A stretch of 64,000 nt of DNA from CAZGRP01 sp964527995 (GTDB lineage Bacteria; Zhuqueibacterota; Zhuqueibacteria; Oceanimicrobiales; CAZGRP01). This document shows, one piece after another, positions 35,719-42,896 of the stretch; the first letter of the stretch is position 1, and each line of letters opens with the position of its first letter. The translations under genes were made by a program, and so were the position numbers. Where the stretch lies: positions 53,325-117,324 of the forward strand of contig CAZGRP010000008.1 in assembly GCA_964527995.1 (NCBI GenBank), in the 5' to 3' direction. Below the pieces are notes generated by a model. It was given only the letters and a program-made list of their open reading frames with translations, was not told the DNA's origin and made no database searches.

Positions 35719-35747
35719 AATGTAGCACCAGGGGCCAGAAAAGTCAA
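35719..35747 (-). promoter_or_regulatory. sigma70 promoter of the polysaccharide operon
   Basis: TTGACT (35747-35742) and TACATT (35724-35719) on the minus strand with a 17-bp spacer, about 35 bp before the flippase start. Five of six bases match the consensus in both boxes. Confidence 0.7.
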
Positions 35748-35800
35748 GGCCGTTTTCGGGCGCCCTATCCCCTGCTCCGGTTTGGCTCGCGGCGGAAACC

Positions 35801-35829
35801 TTCATAACCGCCGCGACGGTAAGTATAGT
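35801..35829 (+). promoter_or_regulatory. Candidate promoter for the orphan pair
   Basis: TTCATA and TATAGT with a 17-bp spacer. The -10 box is good and the -35 box weak. It would leave a ~220-nt untranslated leader before 36056. Confidence 0.4.
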
Positions 35830-36055
35830 GAGCGGCGTTGCAGGAAAGAGTTCCGACAAGGGTGTCGATAGTCAGAATAGAGGTTGTGCATGCCGGCGGA
35901 ATCTCTATCTTCCCGACCGCGCTCCAGCGTCCGTCTGGAATATCCGCGGGCATTGCCGTTGTCCCAAAAGTAGAGACGGCAACGTCCGGCGCCATCGAAC
36001 CCACGGCTGATCGTTGGAACGCCCCACGTCTGGCAGTATTGAAGAGGTGAGTGAT

Positions 36056-36787
36056 ATGATCCGGGCCAATTGCAGAGACCAGTTCACAGCCGACGATTTC
36101 GAATTCATCGTCAAATCCATGGCGACGAGGAAGGAAGACCGCGTTGCCTTGACCGAACTTCTCACCGACGCCGAAACCAGGGACGCCATCCTCGATCACC
36201 CGGCCCTGCTGGAGGCCATTGTCCGCCACGAAGGGTTGTCGTCGATCTCGCCCTATCTGTATTTCTACGTTCTGGTGCGAAAGGCGCTCCAGGAGCATGG
36301 CATCGACCAGCGCGTCGTGGCTGACTACGTGGCAAGTCTGCTTGCCGAGTTCAGCAGCGCCCGGCGCATGCACACCATCAGTCCGCAACACAACAAGAGC
36401 TACCGCTATTTTGTGGACATGATGTCCGACTTCCTCGATGCCAATTCATACGAGGCGTTTCTCCTGCGCAGCCACATGGGGAATTATGCCCTGTTCATGA
36501 CCGGTATCTTCCCCGACTACATCTACCGGCGGGCGACCTATGGGCGGAAGGCCCCTGGATTCGAATACTATGAGAAGGTCGGCAGTCAAAGTTACCGCTG
36601 GGCTGCGCGGCATCGCTTTGCCGACAAGTACCAGCTTGCTCCCGTGCTGGCCTTGCTTGCCGACCGCTTCCGCTACGTTCGTGTCGCTCTCAACCAGCTC
36701 GCCGACGACTATCTGACGCTGGATGACCGTCCGGAAAGTCTCGACACCGTGCTGCGGCAGATCTTTTTCGGCAAAGAATGGCAGTAA
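36056..36787 (+). CDS. Uncharacterised protein, first of an orphan pair
   Basis: 243 residues from the ATG at 36056, which has GAGGTG seven bases upstream; an in-frame ATG at 36014 has none. I do not recognise the family. It is soluble and largely helical, rich in Tyr, Arg and Asp, with an aromatic-rich middle (FFYVLVRK-like YLYFYVLVRKALQEH, NYALFMTGIFPDYIYRRATY). No signal peptide, membrane helix or cysteine motif is evident. The gene is followed after 3 bp by another unassigned gene on the same strand, and the two stand alone between oppositely oriented neighbours, so they probably form one functional unit. Confidence 0.8.
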   Translation: MIRANCRDQFTADDFEFIVKSMATRKEDRVALTELLTDAETRDAILDHPALLEAIVRHEGLSSISPYLYFYVLVRKALQEHGIDQRVVADYVASLLAEFSSARRMHTISPQHNKSYRYFVDMMSDFLDANSYEAFLLRSHMGNYALFMTGIFPDYIYRRATYGRKAPGFEYYEKVGSQSYRWAARHRFADKYQLAPVLALLADRFRYVRVALNQLADDYLTLDDRPESLDTVLRQIFFGKEWQ

Positions 36788-36790
36788 CGA

Positions 36791-37480
36791 GTGAAAACAA
36801 CCATGACCCTGCTGAGAGAACTTCAGCAACTACTCGAGAGGACGTACGAGGAGTCGACGGGGGTGAACCTCGAGGAATTCGTTATCGGCACGCGGCGCTT
36901 TCGCGATCTCAGCGCCATGGCCCAGCCGGGTGTGCAGGAGCTTTCGCAAGCTGCTCGGTTCTTCATGCGCAAGGCTCAGGACCGCTTGCTGCTGGCGATC
37001 TACTACTCGGACTGGCTTATCGACGCGCTGGAGCAAAACGACCCGAGGCGAGGAATCACGGAAACAAATGTCTATCCCTTTCTGGTCTTCATCGAAGAAC
37101 TGAACCACGCAGTGCACGCCGCCTTGAAATTCATCGAGGGACACCGCGACATCTCCGACGAGGCCTTCCTGAGAGACCTCGAACTACAAGGGAAAATCGA
37201 CACCTATCTGGTGTTGACCTTCTTCGTGGCATACTTCAACCGCTCGCGGCGGCTGGAGGGTTTCGACCGCCTGTGGCTGCGCCACCACCTCTTCGAGCGC
37301 GAGTCGTTCGACTATTCGACACCCGCACTGCAACAGCGGTACTTCGAAGCCAATGTCCTTGGCGAGAAGTTCACACGGTTTCTGGACACCCTGCCGCCTT
37401 CCAATCGGATTGAGGAGTTGCGGCGATTTCGGCAGCTCGACTACTCTATGAAGGCGATTTATATCCGCATGCTGCCATAG
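36791..37480 (+). CDS. Uncharacterised protein, second of an orphan pair
   Basis: 229 residues from a GTG at 36791; an ATG at 36803 (MTLLRELQQLLERTYEES) is an alternative, neither having a clear ribosome site. The family is unknown to me. The protein is helical and soluble, with VFIEELNHAVHAALKF and AYFNRSRRLEGFDRLWLRHH as its most distinctive blocks; the EExxH-like spacing in EELNHAVH invites a metal-site test but no metalloenzyme family is recognised. Probably translated together with the preceding gene. Confidence 0.78.
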   Translation: MKTTMTLLRELQQLLERTYEESTGVNLEEFVIGTRRFRDLSAMAQPGVQELSQAARFFMRKAQDRLLLAIYYSDWLIDALEQNDPRRGITETNVYPFLVFIEELNHAVHAALKFIEGHRDISDEAFLRDLELQGKIDTYLVLTFFVAYFNRSRRLEGFDRLWLRHHLFERESFDYSTPALQQRYFEANVLGEKFTRFLDTLPPSNRIEELRRFRQLDYSMKAIYIRMLP

Positions 37481-37652
37481 CCTGGCAGCAGCCTCTCACC
37501 TACCGGGCTCTGCCCCCGCTGAGCCGAAACTCAGGCCGGGAAAACTCACCAGGGATCCACTCGAGACAACGATTCACTTTTTGTGCTTGTTCGCACCTGG
37601 TCCGCAACGCGTCCTCAGGGGCTCTCGTGCAGGAAACTAAGGAGGGATGAGT

Positions 37653-38063
37653 TTAATCCGCTGCATCCTCGGGAACTGTTGCCGCTCCCGAGCCTTCATC
37701 CTGGAGAATCTGTCGCACTTTTTCGCGAAGCACATCAACCAGAAACGGCTTGGACAGAAGATCGGTAGGGCCCAGCGAGAGGAGTGGATCGAGCTTGGCG
37801 GCATCCTTGACCCCGGTGAGCAGAAGAACCGGCACATCGGAGAATTCTTCACGTGCCCGCAACTCCATCAACGTCTCGACGCCGTTCTTGACCGGCATGA
37901 CGACATCCAGAATGATCAGGTCCGGGGCATGTTTCTCGATCAGCCGCAGCCCTTCGGCACCGTCGGCCGCCTCGTAGATCCGGTAGCTCTGGCCCTTCAA
38001 GGTCGACCGGATGAGCATGCGGACGGACTTCTCATCGTCGATCGTGATGATCTTCTTCCTCAT
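37653..38063 (-). CDS. Single-domain response regulator (receiver only)
   Basis: 136 residues. Complete receiver: acidic pair in ITIDDEKSVR, phospho-acceptor Asp in LIILDVVMPVKNG, Thr in VLLLTGVKD and Lys in LLSKPFLVD. No output domain; the last 15 residues are Glu/Ala/Asp-rich. It begins 2 bp after the stop of the GIY-YIG gene and is likely co-transcribed with it. The partner kinase is not visible nearby. Confidence 0.9.
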   Translation of the reverse strand: MRKKIITIDDEKSVRMLIRSTLKGQSYRIYEAADGAEGLRLIEKHAPDLIILDVVMPVKNGVETLMELRAREEFSDVPVLLLTGVKDAAKLDPLLSLGPTDLLSKPFLVDVLREKVRQILQDEGSGAATVPEDAAD

Positions 38064-38065
38064 TG

Positions 38066-39517
38066 TCAGGATACCTGTGGAACATAAACGATCCGGTTGT
38101 GGAGAGCCTCGGGGTCGCCGGCCAGCCGGAGGACTGTGGCCGCCGCGGTGCCCACACTATCGAACCCGTCCAGGTCGATCCAGCTAACCTCGTCACGGTG
38201 CTGTAGAAACCAGCGCACGGCGATCTGCCATTGCCAAGGTGTTCCACGCTGACGCCGACCGTCGCGCCTGGCAAATTCCCGGAGCCTCCCGGCTAACTCG
38301 GTCGCCTCGACGCAGGCCGGAGCCAATTCCAGGCGCAGAAACTGCCTTCGCTCCGACACCAGGAAGAGAGCGACACGGCTCTTGCGGTACGCCGGAAGCA
38401 GGAACGCTACGTTGCCGGAAAAGACGGGAGATGCCTGCCGCAGGTGCACCTCCATCTGCTGATTGATCGGCGGCCTGTAGCGCCGAATGAGCCGTTGCTC
38501 CAGCAGCAAAGCATCCAACTCATTGCCGGTGCGATGCAACTCGATGCTGTGGAGCTGTGCCAGCAGCTCCCGAGTTTTTGCATCGCGCTGTGAGCGTCGC
38601 AGGAAGTAGGAACCGACCCGGTGGGCCAGATTGCGAGCCTTGCCGACGTAAATGACCTCTCCCTCACGGTCGTGCATCAGGTACACCCCCGGCGCTTGTG
38701 GCAGGCGTCGCAGGAAGTCAGGACCGAAGGTGTAGCGGGAGAAGTCGACAGCGGCCGGCTTCTGCTCCTCGAACGCGACGAGTTGTTCCACCGTGTCGAT
38801 GCCTCGCTGGCGGAGCTTTTCCAGGAGAGCAACGAAGACCTCGGCCGCAAGCCGGGCATGTGCCAGAGCCGTGTCTCCAGGGACGGTTTCGATGCCGCAG
38901 GCGCGGGCCAGATCCGCCAGTTCGCGCACACGCCAGCCCGGTTCGAGGCGTCTTGCCAGGCGCTGCAAGGAGACTTCGACGCCGGGTAGCGAACCCGCCA
39001 TTTGCAGTCCGCAGGAGCTGAGCAGACCCCTGAGTCGTGCCGGCCGGAAGGCGAGCCAGACGCCTTCCTGCAACCTCTCCAGCCAGCGGCTCAGCTCCGC
39101 GGCATCGGACACCGGCATGCCGGCCTCTTGCTCCACTTGCCACCGCCCAGAGCATCGCACGAGCCGAAACCAACCCTGGCCGGTGAGGCGGCCATTCTCC
39201 ACGGCGACGAAGGCGAGCTCGGCTTTCTCCTGCCCGCCGTATCTGCGGCGCGCTCCCGAAACCACCACGACGGCTGTTTCATGAAGGGGCCGTTCACCCA
39301 GACTGCGACGCGGATCCAGATGCCAGTTTCCCAGACCATCCGGCACGAACGCCGGGTCACCATCGAGGAGGCCACGTACCAGGCGTTCGGCCGTGGACAG
39401 GCGGGCGTTGCGCACCTGCAGCACGCTGGCCACGATGGCCACGGAAGAAGCACTCCCGCCTCGCTGCTCGAGAAACCGGTACACGCGTTTCCGCAGGGCT
39501 GTGCTGTCGGCCGACAT
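38066..39517 (-). CDS. DnaQ-exonuclease-like region fused to a GIY-YIG nuclease (UvrC/Cho-like)
   Basis: 483 residues. A helical N-terminus (1-~75) precedes an exonuclease-like region (~80-265) whose end, VRELADLARACGIETV then TALAHARLAAEVFVALLEKL, follows the DnaQ C-terminal pattern; however, the expected DxE strand is ETAVVVVSGARRRYGG and the HxxxxD block lacks its His and Asp, so it should be catalytically dead. The GIY-YIG domain (~280-375) is intact: APGVYLMHDREGEVIYVGKA with a following Arg/Tyr region, and the catalytic Glu in NELDALLLEQRLIRRY. The remaining C-terminus resembles no domain I know. The ATG has GGAGG upstream. Possible nucleotide-excision or structure-specific nicking role. 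Confidence 0.8.
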   Translation of the reverse strand: MSADSTALRKRVYRFLEQRGGSASSVAIVASVLQVRNARLSTAERLVRGLLDGDPAFVPDGLGNWHLDPRRSLGERPLHETAVVVVSGARRRYGGQEKAELAFVAVENGRLTGQGWFRLVRCSGRWQVEQEAGMPVSDAAELSRWLERLQEGVWLAFRPARLRGLLSSCGLQMAGSLPGVEVSLQRLARRLEPGWRVRELADLARACGIETVPGDTALAHARLAAEVFVALLEKLRQRGIDTVEQLVAFEEQKPAAVDFSRYTFGPDFLRRLPQAPGVYLMHDREGEVIYVGKARNLAHRVGSYFLRRSQRDAKTRELLAQLHSIELHRTGNELDALLLEQRLIRRYRPPINQQMEVHLRQASPVFSGNVAFLLPAYRKSRVALFLVSERRQFLRLELAPACVEATELAGRLREFARRDGRRQRGTPWQWQIAVRWFLQHRDEVSWIDLDGFDSVGTAAATVLRLAGDPEALHNRIVYVPQVS

Positions 39518-39601
39518 CGTGCGTCCTCCTTACCGTCGACTTCGAATTGACGCGAGATACGGCAGAATCGATGGGGATGTCGTAGGGCACTTCCCCGGCC
39601 G

Positions 39602-40741
39602 TCACTCGCGGGCACCTCCAGCCAACGCCAGGGCCTTCTGTACGGCCTCCATGAAGAAATACTCCCCCCACATCACCGATTCATCCACGCCCAACCCCTT
39701 GTGGATGTGGTAGACGCCGTGTTTGAGGATTCCCTCCCACTCCGGCTCGTCCACCGCCAGGTACTCCGCCGAAGTCAACGTGTCCAGAATGCGCAAGGCA
39801 CCCTTCAGGTAGCTCTCTCTCTTGTCGGAGGCGATTGCCAGCCCGTATAGCTGCAGCAGCCCGGAGGCTGCAATGGCCGCCGCCGAGCTGTCCACCTGCT
39901 GGCGCTGCGGCTCTGGGGCGTCGTAATCCCAGGGTGGGACGCCATGCTCCGGCGTGTTCTCGATGAAGAATTCGGCGCAGGTCTCGGCCGTCCTCAAGAA
40001 CTTTTCCTCCTGGGTGTAGCCATAGGCGGTGCCGAATCCGTACAGGGCCCAGGCCAGGCCGCGCGACCAGCACGAATCGCCACGGTAGCCTTGATGCGTG
40101 GTCTGCCGCAGGAATTCACCGGTCCTCACGTCGAAGATTCCCTCGTGGGCCGTGCTGCCATCCCCGCGCACCAGGAAGCGCCGGGTGGTGAACGAATGCC
40201 TCGTAGCGATCTGCCGCAGCGCGTCGTCGCCGCTCGCTTCGGCCGCGTAGAAAACGATGCCGACGTTCATCATGATGTCGATGAACAGGGACTCCGGAGC
40301 CACAAAGGAACGCAGGTAGCCCCCGCTCTCCTGGAATCGCAGCGCCAGAGTGCGACCGGCATGGACCAGGACATCCTGAAGTGCGGCGCCGCCCTCCATC
40401 CGGTGCCAGCGGCCGTAGGTGGATAGAAATAGAAAGCCGAGGTCGTGCACGCTGCGGTCATCTTTGCGACCTTCGATGAGGCGCGAATAATGCTCCGCCT
40501 GTTGCCGCCAGAAGTTCTCGCCGGTCTCTTCGTAGAAAATCCACATCATGCCGCCCAGAAACCCCTCGCACCAGTTGGTCCAGGCTTCGCCGGCATGTTT
40601 CCAGCGACCGCTGCGGGTGTACATCGGGAAGAAATCGGGGTGCGCCTGAATCAGTCGGCGTACCTGTTGCTGGCCGAATTCGAGCGCCTGTTTCAGCTTC
40701 GGCCGGAGATTCGACAACGGATCAGCAAAGGGTTGGATCAT
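39602..40741 (-). CDS. Glycoside hydrolase family 88, unsaturated glucuronyl hydrolase
   Basis: 379 residues, cytoplasmic (no signal peptide). It removes the 4,5-unsaturated uronate that polysaccharide lyases leave at oligosaccharide ends. The two Asp residues of the family sit in SVHDLGFLFLSTYG and FIDIMMNVGI, and HQGYRGDSCWSRGLAWALYG is the substrate-site block. GGAGG precedes the ATG and a consensus promoter lies at 40766-40794. It stands ~9 kb from the C5-epimerase locus, so uronic-acid polymers may be a theme of this genome, although no lyase is present here. Confidence 0.9.
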   Translation of the reverse strand: MIQPFADPLSNLRPKLKQALEFGQQQVRRLIQAHPDFFPMYTRSGRWKHAGEAWTNWCEGFLGGMMWIFYEETGENFWRQQAEHYSRLIEGRKDDRSVHDLGFLFLSTYGRWHRMEGGAALQDVLVHAGRTLALRFQESGGYLRSFVAPESLFIDIMMNVGIVFYAAEASGDDALRQIATRHSFTTRRFLVRGDGSTAHEGIFDVRTGEFLRQTTHQGYRGDSCWSRGLAWALYGFGTAYGYTQEEKFLRTAETCAEFFIENTPEHGVPPWDYDAPEPQRQQVDSSAAAIAASGLLQLYGLAIASDKRESYLKGALRILDTLTSAEYLAVDEPEWEGILKHGVYHIHKGLGVDESVMWGEYFFMEAVQKALALAGGARE

Positions 40742-40765
40742 CCTTTCCTCCGGAAAAACCGCATC

Positions 40766-40794
40766 AAAATACGCAATGGCCTGAGGAATGTCAA
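40766..40794 (-). promoter_or_regulatory. sigma70 promoter for the GH88 gene
   Basis: TTGACA (40794-40789), 17 bp, TATTTT (40771-40766) on the minus strand, ending 25 bp before the start codon. The -35 box is perfect. Confidence 0.7.
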
Positions 40795-40813
40795 CACCTG
40801 AGGTAGATTCTCA

Positions 40814-40842
40814 TTGCGTTTGTCCCACAAAAACCATACTAT
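40814..40842 (+). promoter_or_regulatory. sigma70 promoter for the secreted protein gene
   Basis: TTGCGT, 17 bp, TACTAT on the plus strand, about 48 bp before the start at 40890. It is back to back with the GH88 promoter. Confidence 0.6.
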
Positions 40843-40889
40843 TCGATTCCCTATTCAAACACGACAGGAACTCAAGGGTGGAGGTGATG

Positions 40890-41942
40890 ATGCGAAGGCA
40901 AGGACTGCTGTGGTTGCTGTCAACGCTGCTTCTATACAGCAGTGTTCGGGCGCAAGACAAGGTCATCGTCGTGCCGAAAAGGGTGGCAGGCGCCCCCTTT
41001 GTGGTGGATGATCGCGAAGATCTGTTTGGCAAGGCCTATCGCTGGTACATCGACGGCCAGACGGAGTGGGCCGCGGACAGCCTCAAGAAGCTCATCCGCC
41101 TGTCCGGCTTCGAGCTCGATCCGCAGAACTATTACATCGTGGTGGCGAACTTCACGCCGAAGATCTCGCCCATCGGTCTCATCCACGAGGGCAGCACCTT
41201 TCTCGATCGCCGCATCTACGGTCTGACGCGGGCGAAGCTTTTCTACGTCTTCATCAGCCGCACTCCGCAGGCTCCCTCTTTCCTCTCGGTGGTGTTGACG
41301 CGCAAGGACTCCCCTTTCGAGTCCAACCTGCTGGACTTTATTTCTCTGTTCCCGCCGTTTTTTCAGGCCATGGCGCAGGCCGGTCCGTCCGACACCTGGG
41401 TCGATGTACGTGAGTTCGAGGTCCCAGAGAAATTTCAGAAGTTCAGCGACATCTCGGTCATCGTCAAGGAGAGCCTGGCCGCGGAGGATCATCTGGCTTC
41501 GGCGATCTTCGACAACACATCTCTGGAACGCTGGAGCTTCGGAATCGCCACGGCAATCACCACGGTAGACGATATCGATTTCGAGATCGGTGACGACGGC
41601 CGCATCATCGTCCGCCCCAAGCCCAAGGGAGACCTGGCTACCTTCGGAGTGATCAACTACCATTTCCAGCCTGTCGACACCAAGGCCCCGACCTTAGCCA
41701 GCTCGTTTCATCTCCTTGCAGGATTGCGACTGGCACGCCAGATTGAGCCTCTCGCCGGGGTGGGGTTCGGCCTGCCGGCGGGTCCCATCGAGGTGCATCT
41801 TTTTGGGGGTGCGAGCGTTCAGTTTGCCCGCGAACTGAAGCAAGGCTTCATCGTCGGCCAGCAAGTGACTGAAGGCATGGATCCTTTCGGGCTCGATGTG
41901 CGGGTGAGAGCACGGGTGGGGCTGGAGCTGAAGTTTCCATAG
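40890..41942 (+). CDS. Uncharacterised exported protein
   Basis: 350 residues. Signal peptide MRRQGLLWLLSTLLLYSSVRA with likely cleavage before QDKVIVV. GGAGG lies five bases before this ATG (an ATG one codon earlier is too close). The mature protein has a mixed alpha/beta N-terminal part (FGKAYRWYIDGQTEWAADSL) and a C-terminal half of alternating amphipathic strands (LAGLRLARQIEPLAGVGFGL, VRVRARVGLELKFP ending in an aromatic then Pro) that could be beta-barrel-like. I recognise no family. Periplasmic or outer-membrane location is expected. Confidence 0.75.
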   Translation: MRRQGLLWLLSTLLLYSSVRAQDKVIVVPKRVAGAPFVVDDREDLFGKAYRWYIDGQTEWAADSLKKLIRLSGFELDPQNYYIVVANFTPKISPIGLIHEGSTFLDRRIYGLTRAKLFYVFISRTPQAPSFLSVVLTRKDSPFESNLLDFISLFPPFFQAMAQAGPSDTWVDVREFEVPEKFQKFSDISVIVKESLAAEDHLASAIFDNTSLERWSFGIATAITTVDDIDFEIGDDGRIIVRPKPKGDLATFGVINYHFQPVDTKAPTLASSFHLLAGLRLARQIEPLAGVGFGLPAGPIEVHLFGGASVQFARELKQGFIVGQQVTEGMDPFGLDVRVRARVGLELKFP

Positions 41943-42007
41943 GCCAGGCACCGGCGGCACGAAAGAGGCGGTGCGGAAGAAAGGTCTTGACAACTTCTAA
42001 CATTTTC

Positions 42008-42036
42008 TTGAACTTGAAAACGACGCAGGGTATAAC
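42008..42036 (+). promoter_or_regulatory. sigma70-like promoter before the nucleotidyltransferase remnant
   Basis: TTGAAC, 17 bp, TATAAC on the plus strand. The predicted start of transcription falls within a few bases of the TTG/GTG start candidates of the remnant, so any transcript would be nearly leaderless. Confidence 0.55.
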
Positions 42037-42051
42037 GGCTTGGCATTGGCA

Positions 42052-42213
42052 GTGGACCCAGTCACAAGAAAGACACGGAACCCCTGGCTAGAGTTTCCGC
42101 CATCCGTCCAGCGTGCACTGCAGCACTTGCGGCAGCCCGTGGGCGACAGCGGAGCGATCGTCCTATTCGGCAGCCGAGCGCGCGGCACCGCCAGTGAATA
42201 TGCCGAATGCTGA
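42052..42213 (+). pseudogene. Truncated MNT-type nucleotidyltransferase
   Basis: The frame from the GTG at 42052 encodes VDPVTRKTRNPWLEFPPSVQ... and then AIVLFGSRARGTASEY, the GSxxRG active-site start of minimal nucleotidyltransferases (the antitoxin-like half of MNT/HEPN pairs). A TGA follows four codons after EY, exactly where the metal-binding DxD should appear, and no continuation is visible in the other frames. So the gene is broken just inside its catalytic core. No HEPN partner is adjacent. Frame also remains open upstream to 42001. Confidence 0.7.
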
Positions 42214-42274
42214 TCCTGCACGGAGGCAAACATGTTCTCGATAGGACCCGGGAAGAGACTTGAGGCTGCGAAAC

Positions 42275-42331
42275 AGAAGGCGGCAGGTGCTTCGCTCTCT
42301 CACTGCGGTCACCTGCTGCCTGCCGCCTTCT
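42275..42331. terminator. 13-bp perfect inverted repeat, probable terminator
   Basis: AGAAGGCGGCAGG (42275-42287) and CCTGCCGCCTTCT (42319-42331) pair perfectly; parts of the 31-base loop can pair as well. It is 39 bp past the stop of the small minus-strand gene at 42370, and on that strand TTCTGTTTCG follows, a weak T-run. Confidence 0.55.
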
Positions 42332-42369
42332 CTTGCCTCAGACAGCTTGCCGGCTTGCTGCGTGATGCT

Positions 42370-42489
42370 TCACAACGTCAGCCAGCCAAGCAACACGATC
42401 CCGAGGAACAAGGTGCCGAACAGGATCAGTGCCCAACCACCGCTCACCTGTTTGCCTTTGCCGCTGTCCTGATTGAGTTTTTCAGCCAT
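42370..42489 (-). CDS. 39-residue single-pass membrane protein
   Basis: The frame reads MAEKLNQDSGKGKQVSGGWA followed by a hydrophobic helix (LILFGTLFLGIVLLGWLTL) to the end. A near-perfect ribosome site, AGGAGGTCGAC, stands directly before the ATG, and a hairpin follows the stop. The N-terminal ~17 residues are polar and charged, so an N-in, C-out topology is expected. It lies 46 bp downstream of the Gre-like gene on the same strand. I know no family; the strong ribosome site and clean helix make it credible. Confidence 0.72.
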   Translation of the reverse strand: MAEKLNQDSGKGKQVSGGWALILFGTLFLGIVLLGWLTL

Positions 42490-42534
42490 GTCGACCTCCT
42501 GATCAAAGTAACCCTGCCTTCTTAAGTAGATATC

Positions 42535-42813
42535 TCAAACTCCTTCGTCTGCCTCGACCACCCTCAAGATACGAAAAGTGACCGTGCCGCGCGGCACCTC
42601 CACCCGGACACACTCTCCCTCCACACGTCCCAGGAGGGCCTTGCCGACGGGAGAGCAAAGGGAAAGCTCGTCGGCTTCGTGGCCTGGATGCGCAGATGAC
42701 ACCACGCGGTACTCTGATATCTCACCGTCGCCCAGGTTCATGAGCACGACGCTGCAGCCCACATTCACTTGGCACTTGGGCGGAGGATCTTTCGGCACCT
42801 TCTTGGCTGCCAT
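42535..42813 (-). CDS. Gre-factor C-terminal-domain protein (GreA/GreB/Rnk-like)
   Basis: 92 residues starting MAAKKVPKDPPPKCQVNVGC. It contains only the FKBP-like C-terminal domain of Gre factors: VNVGCSVVLMNLGDGEISEY, ELSLCSPVGKALLGRVEGE and VEVPRGTVTFRILRVV. The N-terminal coiled coil that reaches the polymerase active site is absent, so transcript cleavage is not expected; it may bind RNA polymerase like Rnk or compete with GreA. GAGGTC stands before the ATG. It is preceded by a structured leader with a terminator ending 32 bases upstream. Confidence 0.82.
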   Translation of the reverse strand: MAAKKVPKDPPPKCQVNVGCSVVLMNLGDGEISEYRVVSSAHPGHEADELSLCSPVGKALLGRVEGECVRVEVPRGTVTFRILRVVEADEGV

Positions 42814-42844
42814 TGTTCCGACCTCGTTGACCACAATACCCCCC

Positions 42845-42896
42845 AAAAAGCAAAAAGCCAGCACTCATCCTTTTGAGGGATCTTGAGTGCTGGCTT
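42845..42896 (-). terminator. Strong intrinsic terminator upstream of the Gre-like gene
   Basis: On the minus strand AAGCCAGCACTCA and TGAGTGCTGGCTT form a 13-bp perfect stem (the loop can extend it by ATCC/GGAT), followed by TTTTGCTTTTT. It ends 32 bases before the Gre-like ATG. Confidence 0.85.

Larger units (their letters stand above)
35678..36055. other. 378-bp divergent intergenic region
   Basis: It carries the promoter of the polysaccharide operon (minus) and a weaker promoter candidate for the orphan pair (plus). Open frames across it on both strands lack ribosome sites or recognisable sequence, and I annotate none of them. Confidence 0.5.
41943..42369. other. 427-bp region with a decayed gene and a terminator hairpin
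   Basis: No intact gene lies here. It contains a promoter at 42008-42036, a truncated nucleotidyltransferase frame at 42052-42213 and an inverted repeat at 42275-42331, all listed separately. Confidence 0.6.

Noticed and set aside
35838..36050. 70-residue plus-strand frame upstream of the orphan pair
   Set aside because: No ribosome site, no motif, and the opposite strand is equally open; probably leader sequence.
41943..42369. Insertion-sequence scar around the broken nucleotidyltransferase
   Set aside because: No target-site duplication or terminal inverted repeats were seen; the 13-bp inverted repeat is too close-spaced and fits a terminator.
42232..42525. 97-residue plus-strand open frame with an ATG at 42232
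   Set aside because: It covers the terminator hairpin and runs opposite to the 39-residue membrane protein, with no known motif.
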